Shown: in pieces, positions 27,859 to 36,141 of the stretch | Position numbering within the stretch: the stretch's first letter is position 1 | Layout: the number at the start of each line of letters is the position of its first letter | Translations under genes and position numbers: made by a program | NCBI RefSeq assembly: GCF_006443095.1 | Contig: NZ_VFWZ01000003.1 | Location: 310,001-374,000 of the forward strand | Source: Aquimarina algicola | GTDB lineage: Bacteria > Bacteroidota > Bacteroidia > Flavobacteriales > Flavobacteriaceae | Length of the DNA stretch: 64,000 bases | Direction: 5' to 3' | Notes under the pieces: generated by a model | The model's database searches: none | What the model was told of the DNA's origin: nothing | The model's input: the letters and a program-made list of their open reading frames with translations, nothing else

Positions 27859-28512
27859 TTAGTGCACTTCTGTAGTGCTATTATGTTCTTCTTCTACAGC
27901 AGGTTCTTCTTCTGTAACTTTTTCAACAACACCTCCAACATCTAATCTTGGAGTTTTGCCTTCTAGTTCAGCTTTTAGTTTTTGTACATATTGAACTATC
28001 TGCCATCTCTCGTGTTCACTTGTTTGAGAAGCATAAGAACCCATTGAATTTATACCATAATACATTACATGATAAATACTTCCTTCTGTAATTGCTCTTC
28101 CTACATCATCATAACTAGGAACACCAAGGATTTTTTCTCTTTGAACGAGAATTCCTTTTCCATCACCTTTAGCTCCATGACATACCGCACAATAGATATC
28201 ATATAATTCTTTACCCTTTTCCTCGTTTTCTTTTGTATACTTGATAGGGTTTACAAGTGTATCTTTGGCTAACTGATAACCTGCCGGAGAATTTTCAAAA
28301 TCATAAGGCAACCAACCTCTAGCTACTGAACCTTCTGCTGGTAACATTGCTTCTTGCTGACCAGGAAAGATTTCATATTCACCATAAGCTTCATAGCCAA
28401 CAGATTCGTACATGTTAGGCATATACTGATAATTTGGTTTACGTTTGTTTTGACATGAAACAAACGAAATTATCATCGCTACTACTGCTAATATTTTTAT
28501 AATATTCTTCAT
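27859..28512 (-). CDS. actE: Alternative complex III monohaem cytochrome c lipoprotein ActE
   Basis: The 217-residue protein has a lipoprotein signal (MKNIIKILAVVAMIISFVSC), then a class I cytochrome c domain with haem site CAVCH (in YDIYCAVCHGAKGDGKG) and a Met-containing segment near INSMGSY that probably provides the axial ligand. It would be anchored in the membrane facing the periplasm and pass electrons from the complex towards the oxidase. The C-terminus is an acidic tail (EKVTEEEPAVEEEHN). It lies 5 bp downstream of actD. Confidence 0.93.
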   Translation of the reverse strand: MKNIIKILAVVAMIISFVSCQNKRKPNYQYMPNMYESVGYEAYGEYEIFPGQQEAMLPAEGSVARGWLPYDFENSPAGYQLAKDTLVNPIKYTKENEEKGKELYDIYCAVCHGAKGDGKGILVQREKILGVPSYDDVGRAITEGSIYHVMYYGINSMGSYASQTSEHERWQIVQYVQKLKAELEGKTPRLDVGGVVEKVTEEEPAVEEEHNSTTEVH

Positions 28513-28517
28513 TATTA

Positions 28518-29057
28518 CTAATGGTTATCTTCGTCCTTTTCTATTACTTTAATTTCAACAGCTCCTGTATCTCCTAAAAAGCTTGTTAATTGATCTATAT
28601 CATGGTTTCCAGCCGATATTTCCATCAGAAAATGATCATCTGTTGTTCTAACATCAGGATTTTCAGCTTTTTTAAATGGCCATAATTTACTTCTCATATA
28701 AAAAGTAATAACCATTAAATGCGCTGCAAAAAACACTGTAAGTTCGAACATGATAGGAACAAATGCCGGCATATTTTCGATAAAACTAAAACTAGGTTTA
28801 CCTCCAATATCCTGAGGCCAGTCTTCTATCATAATATAGTTCATCATAGTAATAGCAACTGTTAAACCAACACAACCATATAAAAAAGCTGTTATTGCTA
28901 AACGGGTGTGTGGTAATCCCATTACTTTGTCTAAACCATGAACTGGAAAAGGAGTATAAATTTCCTCGATATGATAATGTTCTGTTTTGACTTTTTTTAC
29001 TGCGTCCATTAAAACATCATCATCTATATATAACGCATGTATAACTTTTGATGCCAT
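28518..29057 (-). CDS. actD: Alternative complex III subunit ActD (DUF3341)
   Basis: The 179-residue protein matches the DUF3341 family: an N-terminal soluble part (VIHALYIDDDVLMDAVKKVK, YTPFPVHGLDKVMGL) followed by two membrane helices and a short C-terminal domain. In solved complexes ActD sits at the cytoplasmic face beside ActC. The gene is 6 bp downstream of actC and 5 bp upstream of actE, in the canonical order. Confidence 0.93.
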   Translation of the reverse strand: MASKVIHALYIDDDVLMDAVKKVKTEHYHIEEIYTPFPVHGLDKVMGLPHTRLAITAFLYGCVGLTVAITMMNYIMIEDWPQDIGGKPSFSFIENMPAFVPIMFELTVFFAAHLMVITFYMRSKLWPFKKAENPDVRTTDDHFLMEISAGNHDIDQLTSFLGDTGAVEIKVIEKDEDNH

Positions 29058-29063
29058 ACTTCT

Positions 29064-30818
29064 TTATTTGTTGTTTTTAAGTTGTTCTGCTTGACCAGCC
29101 CAATCATCACGTTGTGCTCTACCAGGAAAAGACCCTGTTATACTATCTAACAAGTTATATTCATTTTCTGTCATTTTACTTACCTGATCAAAAGTGAATA
29201 TCCCTATTTCGTTTAATTTCTTTTCCATCACAGGACCTATTCCATTAATTTTTTTAAGGTCATCTGCTGTTTGAGAAGTTGGATCAAATGTACCTAAGTT
29301 TCCTAACAGGCTATTTATATCTTCTTCGGTTGCCTCTGGCTTGATTTCTTCAGAAACCTCTTCTACTTCATTACTTCCTTCAACTTCTTCAGTCACTACT
29401 TTTGGTTCTGATTTAGGAAGCTCGTCTCTATGGTCTTTACCTGCTTCTCTTAATTTTTTATATTTTTCACCAGAAGACTTCAAGATAGATTTTACTTCTG
29501 CCTGAGCTATCACAGGGAATGTACGTGCATATAATAAAAACAGTACAAAGAAAAATCCAATTGTTCCTATAAATATTCCTATATCAACAAAGGTCGGTGA
29601 AAACATTGTCCATGAAGATGGTAAATAATCTCTATGCAATGATGTAACGATAATTACAAAACGCTCAAACCACATTCCAATATTTACAACTATAGATATA
29701 AAGAAAGAGAACATGATACTTCTTCTAAGTTTAGGAAACCACATAAACTGTGGAGAAAACACATTACATGTCATCATCGCCCAGTATGCCCACCAGTAAG
29801 GACCTGTAGCTCTGTTTAAGAAAGCATATTGCTCATATTCTACACCAGAATACCATGCAATAAACAACTCAGTAATATAAGCCACACCAACTATAGAACC
29901 TGTAATCATGATTACAATATTCATAAGCTCTATATGCTGTATTGTTATATAATTTTCGAGATTAGATACTTTTCTCATAATGATAAGAAGAGTATTTACC
30001 ATTGCAAACCCTGAGAAGATAGCCCCCGCAACAAAGTAAGGAGGGAAAATAGTAGTATGCCAACCAGGAATTACAGATGTCGCGAAGTCAAAAGATACAA
30101 TCGTGTGTACCGAAAGTACCAAAGGAGTTGCTAAACCTGCAAGTACAAGAGAAACTTCTTCAAAACGTTGCCAGTCTTTTGCTCGACCACTCCATCCAAA
30201 AGATAGAAGTGCATATATTTTTTTATTGAATGGTGTAATTGCTCTATCTCTAATCATTGCAAAATCCGGTAACAAACCTGTCCACCAGAATACCAATGAT
30301 ACAGAAAGATATGTTGAAATTGCAAATACATCCCAGAGTAGTGGTGAGTTAAAGTTCACCCATAAAGATCCAAATTGGTTTGGAATTGGTAATACCCAAT
30401 ATGCCAACCATGGTCTTCCCATGTGAATAATTGGGAAAAGCCCTGCTTGAACTACGGAGAAAATTGTCATAGCTTCCGCAGATCTGTTAATTGCCATTCT
30501 CCACTTCTGGCGGAATAATAACAATACTGCAGAGATCAATGTTCCTGCGTGACCAATACCTACCCACCAAACAAAGTTTGTGATATCCCAGGCCCAACCT
30601 ACTGTTTTATTTAATCCCCAGGTTCCTATACCTGTAGAAATTGTATATATTATACATCCTATTCCCCAAAGAAAAGCCACAAGAGCGATAGAAAAAACAA
30701 TCCACCATGATTTATTTGCTTTACCTTCTACTGGAGCAGCAACATCAACAGTAACATCATGGTATGTTTTATCCCCTGTTACTAAAGGTTTTCGTATAGG
30801 TGCTTCGTAATGAGACAT
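29064..30818 (-). CDS. actC: Alternative complex III membrane subunit ActC with C-terminal helix-hairpin-helix domain
   Basis: ActC is the NrfD-like subunit that carries the quinol-oxidising site next to ActB. The first 450 or so residues contain about ten membrane helices. The protein then continues with an acidic linker (VVTEEVEGSNEVEEVSEE) and a soluble domain at about 515-584 with a helix-hairpin-helix motif, KINGIGPVMEKKLNEIGIF, of the kind found in DNA-binding or protein-interaction modules. This tail would face the cytoplasm. It is absent from the classical ActC of Rhodothermus as I recall, so it is a lineage extension of unknown role. The coding frame is continuous, so this is a genuine fusion. 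Confidence 0.93.
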   Translation of the reverse strand: MSHYEAPIRKPLVTGDKTYHDVTVDVAAPVEGKANKSWWIVFSIALVAFLWGIGCIIYTISTGIGTWGLNKTVGWAWDITNFVWWVGIGHAGTLISAVLLLFRQKWRMAINRSAEAMTIFSVVQAGLFPIIHMGRPWLAYWVLPIPNQFGSLWVNFNSPLLWDVFAISTYLSVSLVFWWTGLLPDFAMIRDRAITPFNKKIYALLSFGWSGRAKDWQRFEEVSLVLAGLATPLVLSVHTIVSFDFATSVIPGWHTTIFPPYFVAGAIFSGFAMVNTLLIIMRKVSNLENYITIQHIELMNIVIMITGSIVGVAYITELFIAWYSGVEYEQYAFLNRATGPYWWAYWAMMTCNVFSPQFMWFPKLRRSIMFSFFISIVVNIGMWFERFVIIVTSLHRDYLPSSWTMFSPTFVDIGIFIGTIGFFFVLFLLYARTFPVIAQAEVKSILKSSGEKYKKLREAGKDHRDELPKSEPKVVTEEVEGSNEVEEVSEEIKPEATEEDINSLLGNLGTFDPTSQTADDLKKINGIGPVMEKKLNEIGIFTFDQVSKMTENEYNLLDSITGSFPGRAQRDDWAGQAEQLKNNK

Positions 30819-30855
30819 AATCCTTTATAATTGAATTAATTTTTTATTTAATTAG

Positions 30856-33800
30856 TTAGGCTTCTGAAGTATTTCTTACTTTAGTTTGATACATAACATT
30901 TGGTTTCGTACCTACATGCTCTAGTAAGTGATACATACGGTTATCTTCTTTAAGCTCTGCGATTTTACTTTCTTTATCATTGACATCACCAAATATCATA
31001 GCTCCAGAAGAACATGCTGCTGAACAGGCTGTTTGGAATTCACCATCTTTAACAGGCCTACCTTCACGCTTAGCATCCAAGATTGTTTTTTGTGTCATTT
31101 GAATACACATAGAACATTTTTCCATAACTCCTCTAGAACGTACTGTTACATCTGGATTCACAACCATTCTACCAAGATCATTGTTCATATGGTAATCAAA
31201 CTCATCATTATTATTATATAAGAACCAGTTGAATCTACGTACTTTGTAGGGACAGTTATTTGCGCAATATCTTGTACCTACACAACGGTTATAAGCCATG
31301 TGGTTCTGACCTTGTCTACCATGTGAAGTTGCAGCTACAGGACATACTGTCTCACAAGGAGCATGATTACAGTGCTGACACATTACAGGCTGAAATACTA
31401 CTTGAGGATTATCAGAAGGACTTTCCATTTCACCAAATTCTGAAAGAGAACTTCCTAATCCAGAAATGTCGTTTTTCTTTTGATTGTCATTTTCAAAACT
31501 TTCCTGAGAAGAATAATATCTATCAATACGCAGCCAGTGCATATCACGAGATTTACGAACTTCGTCTTTACCTACTACAGGAACATTATTTTCTGCATGA
31601 CAAGCAATCACACATGCTCCACAGCCGGTACATGCATTTAAATCTATTGAAAGGTTAAAATGATGTCCTACAGAACGATCAAACTCATCCCAAAGATCTA
31701 CTTCTGGTGAAGTTACTTCAAACTCAACATGATCTTTACTCACTTCAGGAATTGCATTCCATTCATGCTTATCTTTTGTATTGAATATTTCAAGGGTTGT
31801 TTCTTTAACAATGTCTCCTCTACCCATAAGTGTATTATGAAGCTGCACACATGCAAATTCATGAATACCATCAGCAGCAGCTATAGAAACATTTTGAACT
31901 GCATTTAGCCCCTTATATAATGGGTAAGCATTTACCCCTACATTCATTTCTTCTTTAAGCCCCTTGGATTTACCATATCCTAGAGCTAGACCAACAGAAC
32001 CTTTTGCTTGACCTGGCTGAATAATAACAGGTGCAATCAATTCTGTACCTTCAACAGTTACTTTTGCATAACTACCATTCAAAGCACCATTTGCAACATT
32101 TTCGTTAACCAAACCAAGTTGATCAGCATCTGCTTTTGAAACTGTTAAATAATTATCCCAAGAGGTTCTAGTAATTGGATCAGGCATCTCTTGTAGCCAT
32201 GGATTATTAGCTTGTTGGCCATCTCCTAAAGAAACCTTTGTATATAGTGTAAGTTCTAAACCATTTGATTGAACTGTCGACAATCTTCTCGCTGCAGCAG
32301 AAACATCTGGTGCTATCGTAGATTGAACTTCTTCAATCTCTTCTATTGATTCAGTATCCGTTTGTTCTTCATTAACTTCTGTTGTCACTACAGGAATAAC
32401 AGAAGCGCTGGTGCCTTTAATAAAGAAACCATCTTGTAATGTTTTATTCCAAGATGCACCATTTAAAATACTCTCAGACCACGTTTTCTTGATATACTCT
32501 TGGTAAGAAGAACTATTTCCGGTCCACTTTAAAAGGGTATCTTGAAATTGTCTAGTATCAAAAAGAGGTCTAATCGTAGGTTGCATCAAACTATAGCTAC
32601 CTTCTTTCAATTCTATGTCACCCCAAGATTCTAAATAGTGAGGAGTCGTAGCTATATATTGGCATAATTCTGATGTTTCATCACTATGCATAGAAAAAGC
32701 AACCGAGACATCAACTTTTTCTAATCCAGATTTAAATTCTTCGGCATTAGGTAAAGAATACACTGGGTTTACACCAGCTATTAGAATCCCTCCTACTTTA
32801 CCTGCATTCATATCTCTTACAACCTGAGCAACTTCTTTTGCATTACCTTCTCGTATGGTACGAGGTGTATTTTCATTAAATGCTTTACTCTGAATTGCTT
32901 TATTTATTGCCAGGACTACTAATTGTGCATCTACATCTTGAATACCAGATACCACAACAGCATTACGCCCAGCTTTTTGTACTAATTTTGCAGCCTTAAC
33001 TACTTCTCCATCAAGGTTTGAATCCAAAGAACCTTTTGAACCGAACCCTGTAATATATTTATAAAGAGCAGCAAGAACTTGTTTTTGTTGAGAAGGCGTT
33101 GCTTGAACTCTTTTATCTGCATTTGCTCCAGAAAGTGACATGTTTGCTTCAAACTGAACATGTTTAGACATTTTTCCTTTTTTAGGAATACGTCCTTTTG
33201 CATAGTCACTATCATATCCACCACCTTGCCAATCTCCTAAGAAATCTGCAGCAACACTAACTATTGTATCTACTTTAGAAAAATCATAATCTGCTAACGC
33301 TCTTTTACCATACATTAGTTGGTATGCATCTAAAGCTTCGCTACTAGAAATAGCATCATATGATACATGTTTCACATTTTGATATTTAGCCTTAAATTCT
33401 GCTATCAATTTTCTAGTTGAAGGGCTAGCAAATGTTTGAGTAAACAAAACAAGCTGTTTTCCTCCTAAAGCATTTAGCTTAGCTCCTACTTCTTTATCCA
33501 AATCTTTCCAGCTAATATCCTCACCAGCTTTCTTTGGACTCTGTACTCTAGAGTTGTCATACAATGATAACACCGAAGCATTTACCCTTGCATTGGCACT
33601 ACCATTGGAAGTAGCTAAATTGTTATTTTCTACTTTTATTGGTCTTCCTTCTCTAGTCTTAATTAAAATACTTGCAAAATCAAAACCATCTGCAATAGTC
33701 GTCGCATAATAATTTGCAACACCAGGAACTATTCTTTCTGGCTGAACCACATAAGGGATTGATTTTACAACAGGCCCTTCACAAGCTGCCAAAGTAGCTG

Positions 33801-33993
33801 CAGCAGTACTGAACCCGACATACTTTAGAAAATCACGACGCGAAGTCGAAGAACCTTCTAAAGATGATTTATCACCTAAAAACTCATCTGTAGGAATGTC
33901 TTGAACAAACTCATTTTGTTGAAGTGTCTCAACAATAGAGCTCTTTTCGTTTAGCTCCTCAACACTTTTCCAGTATTTCTTGTTTGATGACAT
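30856..33993 (-). CDS. actB: Alternative complex III iron-sulfur/molybdopterin-like subunit ActB
   Basis: ActB is the large peripheral subunit holding the iron-sulfur wire. The 1045-residue protein has a twin-arginine motif (RRDFLK, residues 52-57) followed by a hydrophobic stretch ending in LAAC (Cys71), suggesting Tat export with lipidation. The middle is a molybdopterin-oxidoreductase-like domain that in this family lacks the cofactor. The C-terminal part has four cluster motifs: CTGCGACVIAC, CQHCNHAPCETVC, CVGTRYCANNC, and CSMC with a later CSAAC. It is encoded between actA and actC, in the standard order. Confidence 0.95.
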   Translation of the reverse strand: MSSNKKYWKSVEELNEKSSIVETLQQNEFVQDIPTDEFLGDKSSLEGSSTSRRDFLKYVGFSTAAATLAACEGPVVKSIPYVVQPERIVPGVANYYATTIADGFDFASILIKTREGRPIKVENNNLATSNGSANARVNASVLSLYDNSRVQSPKKAGEDISWKDLDKEVGAKLNALGGKQLVLFTQTFASPSTRKLIAEFKAKYQNVKHVSYDAISSSEALDAYQLMYGKRALADYDFSKVDTIVSVAADFLGDWQGGGYDSDYAKGRIPKKGKMSKHVQFEANMSLSGANADKRVQATPSQQKQVLAALYKYITGFGSKGSLDSNLDGEVVKAAKLVQKAGRNAVVVSGIQDVDAQLVVLAINKAIQSKAFNENTPRTIREGNAKEVAQVVRDMNAGKVGGILIAGVNPVYSLPNAEEFKSGLEKVDVSVAFSMHSDETSELCQYIATTPHYLESWGDIELKEGSYSLMQPTIRPLFDTRQFQDTLLKWTGNSSSYQEYIKKTWSESILNGASWNKTLQDGFFIKGTSASVIPVVTTEVNEEQTDTESIEEIEEVQSTIAPDVSAAARRLSTVQSNGLELTLYTKVSLGDGQQANNPWLQEMPDPITRTSWDNYLTVSKADADQLGLVNENVANGALNGSYAKVTVEGTELIAPVIIQPGQAKGSVGLALGYGKSKGLKEEMNVGVNAYPLYKGLNAVQNVSIAAADGIHEFACVQLHNTLMGRGDIVKETTLEIFNTKDKHEWNAIPEVSKDHVEFEVTSPEVDLWDEFDRSVGHHFNLSIDLNACTGCGACVIACHAENNVPVVGKDEVRKSRDMHWLRIDRYYSSQESFENDNQKKNDISGLGSSLSEFGEMESPSDNPQVVFQPVMCQHCNHAPCETVCPVAATSHGRQGQNHMAYNRCVGTRYCANNCPYKVRRFNWFLYNNNDEFDYHMNNDLGRMVVNPDVTVRSRGVMEKCSMCIQMTQKTILDAKREGRPVKDGEFQTACSAACSSGAMIFGDVNDKESKIAELKEDNRMYHLLEHVGTKPNVMYQTKVRNTSEA

Positions 33994-34055
33994 ATATAAT
34001 TGATATTAGCTTCTTATTATTTTATTTCCAAATTCAAAGAGTATCCTCTTACTTT

Positions 34056-35378
34056 TTAATAATGGCATTTTCCACATTCTAATCCTCCCATTTGGGCTGC
34101 CGTTAACTTATCAACACCATATTTTTTGGAAAGTTCTTTGTGAATTTTTTCGTAGTATTCATTATCTGCCACTTTTACATTTGTCTCTCTGTGACAATTG
34201 ATACACCATCCCATAGTTAAAGGAGCATGTTGATACATAATTTCCATTTCTTCTACAGGACCATGACATTTTTGACACTCAACTCCTGCCACACTTACGT
34301 GCTGAGAGTGATTAAAGTATGCAAAATCAGGCAAATTATGAATACGAACCCATTTAACAGGTTCTGTTTTGCCTGTGTAAGATTGCGAATCTGCATCCCA
34401 ACCTACTGCTTTGTATAGTTTCTGTATTTCACCATCATAAAATTCTTTAGAATAGTCTTCAGTAGCAGTTGCTTCTGCAACTTCACTAATTGATTTATGA
34501 CAGTTCATACAAACATTAAGAGAAGGTATCCCCGAGTGCTTAGACACTCTAGCTGAAGAGTGACAATATTTACACTCGATCTGGTTCTCTCCTGCGTGTA
34601 TTCTATGTGAATAATGAATTGGCTGAATTGGCTCATAACCTTGATCAATTCCAACTTGCATAAAATAACCATATACAAAGTATCCACTTGACAACAACAA
34701 TAAAATTGCTGTTACCAGAACTAAGAATTGATTTTGTACAAAAGCTTTCCAAAGTGGAGTTCTTGCTTCTGGCTCAGGAAACTCGACATTATTTGCTTCG
34801 GCAAAACTTCTTAGTGTCTTATTCACTAAATAAAGCACCACCAACAACATTACAAACACTAATGCAAGGGCAGCCAAAATAATATCAGTAGACACTCCAG
34901 AACCTCCCGAAGTGGCAGCTACAACTTCACCTCCTGCAGCTGTAGGCGCAGGGTCTGCTTTTGGCACCATAACATATGCCAAAATGTTATCGATATCTGT
35001 TTCTGAAAGCTGTGGAAAAGCATTCATTGGTGTTTTATTGTACTCTTCGAAAATAGCATTTGCTCTAGCATCACCTGAAGCGATTAAAGCTGAACTATTT
35101 TTGATCCAAGAATACAACCATTCACGTTCATATTTGTCTGCGACTCCAAAAAGTGCAGGACCTGTCATTTTTTTGTATCGTTTATGACAAGCAGCACATA
35201 GAGATTTAAACAAAGCTTCTCCTTTAGCAACATCTCCTCCAGATGAGGCTTCTGTAGCAGCTGGCTCTGTAGCGGCTGCTTCTTCCTGTGCAAGAACAGG
35301 ACTCAAAAAAGTAAACAAAAAAACAGTTCCTAGTATTAGGATTTTTGAGGCTGAATTTCGGTATTTCACCTGTTTCAT
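34056..35378 (-). CDS. actA: Alternative complex III multihaem cytochrome ActA, fused to an N-terminal monohaem domain
   Basis: The 440-residue protein begins with a signal peptide, then a class I cytochrome c domain (haem site CAACH at 61-65 and a Met ligand in TPMNAFPQ), a membrane helix (IILAALALVFVMLLVVLYL), a second helix, and finally the ActA pentahaem domain with CKYCH, CMNCH, CQKCH, CINCH and CGKCH, the last one near the C-terminus. Six haems in one chain is more than the five of classical ActA; the extra N-terminal domain could give the complex its own outlet for electrons to the oxidase. It is the first gene of the act-cta operon. Confidence 0.94.
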   Translation of the reverse strand: MKQVKYRNSASKILILGTVFLFTFLSPVLAQEEAAATEPAATEASSGGDVAKGEALFKSLCAACHKRYKKMTGPALFGVADKYEREWLYSWIKNSSALIASGDARANAIFEEYNKTPMNAFPQLSETDIDNILAYVMVPKADPAPTAAGGEVVAATSGGSGVSTDIILAALALVFVMLLVVLYLVNKTLRSFAEANNVEFPEPEARTPLWKAFVQNQFLVLVTAILLLLSSGYFVYGYFMQVGIDQGYEPIQPIHYSHRIHAGENQIECKYCHSSARVSKHSGIPSLNVCMNCHKSISEVAEATATEDYSKEFYDGEIQKLYKAVGWDADSQSYTGKTEPVKWVRIHNLPDFAYFNHSQHVSVAGVECQKCHGPVEEMEIMYQHAPLTMGWCINCHRETNVKVADNEYYEKIHKELSKKYGVDKLTAAQMGGLECGKCHY

Positions 35379-35470
35379 ATTATAGAGTAGAATTATCGTC
35401 TTAATTTTGGTATGATTTTTTCTATAATTTCTTTACAAAAAAGATAAAATCTATACTTTAAATTTGACGA

Positions 35471-35478
35471 CAAAAGTA
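35471..35478 (-). promoter_or_regulatory. Candidate promoter of the act-cta operon
   Basis: TACTTTTG on the minus strand matches TAnnTTTG and lies 93 bp before the actA start. The -33 TTG is not obvious. The 222-bp gap holds divergent promoters for actA and for the SPOR gene. Confidence 0.35.
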
Positions 35479-35601
35479 CTACAATAAGTCGATTCTGGAA
35501 ATGTTACCTTAGCGTTAATCATTAATTTATAATAATTCTAAATAATATTTTTTGACATTTTTGACTTATTAAACTTTACCTTTACTGCAAATTAATTTGA
35601 A

Positions 35602-36069
35602 ATGAGAAAGTTAAATATAATTAGACAAACATTTGTGATTGGTTTTTATTTCACAGCAATCTTTAATTTAAGTGCTCAAGACAGCCCAGATATGGGTCAA
35701 AAAACAACAAATCAAGACAATTTTACACCTGTAAACATCATTCCTCCACAAGAAGCAACGGTAACGATCAATCAAGATCCCAAACTTAAAGCGCTTTTAG
35801 ACATAAAATCTAAAATGGAAAAAGACGGAGAGTTTAGTGATCGTTATAAAATTCAGCTTTACTACGGAAACTTAAAAAAGGCCAATGAAATTATCAAATC
35901 TGCAAGACAAGATTTTGAACAATGGGATTCTTCACTACAATGGGAAACCCCTAATTATAAAGTTTGGATAGGAAACTACCGAACAAGATTAGAAGCAGAC
36001 AGAGCACTTAAAGAAATACGCGAAAAATTTCCTAACGCTTTTATATTTAAGCCTGAGAAAAAACAATAA
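35602..36069 (+). CDS. Exported SPOR-domain protein
   Basis: The 155-residue product has a signal peptide (MRKLNIIRQTFVIGFYFTAIFNLSAQ), a linker, and a C-terminal SPOR-like domain (about 80-150): YKIQLYYGNLKKANEIIKSA paired with YKVWIGNYRTRLEADRALKE. SPOR domains bind denuded peptidoglycan glycan strands at division sites, so the protein is probably periplasmic and linked to the cell wall. It is encoded alone, convergent with infB, and shares the bidirectional terminator at 36089-36120. Confidence 0.85.
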   Translation: MRKLNIIRQTFVIGFYFTAIFNLSAQDSPDMGQKTTNQDNFTPVNIIPPQEATVTINQDPKLKALLDIKSKMEKDGEFSDRYKIQLYYGNLKKANEIIKSARQDFEQWDSSLQWETPNYKVWIGNYRTRLEADRALKEIREKFPNAFIFKPEKKQ

Positions 36070-36088
36070 AATTTCATAAAACTGCAAA

Positions 36089-36120
36089 AAATAACCCTTG
36101 ATAAAAATCAAGGGTTATTT
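36089..36120. terminator. Bidirectional terminator between the SPOR gene and infB
   Basis: AAATAACCCTTGAT (36089-36102) and ATCAAGGGTTATTT (36107-36120) form a 14-bp stem with a 4-nt loop. T residues follow on the plus strand and also on the minus strand, so it can end both convergent units. Confidence 0.85.
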
Positions 36121-36141
36121 TTTTATTGATTAAAAGCTTTT

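Noticed and set aside
31260..31658. 132-codon plus-strand frame
   Set aside because: Lies fully inside the conserved iron-sulfur part of actB on the other strand; no known features of its own.
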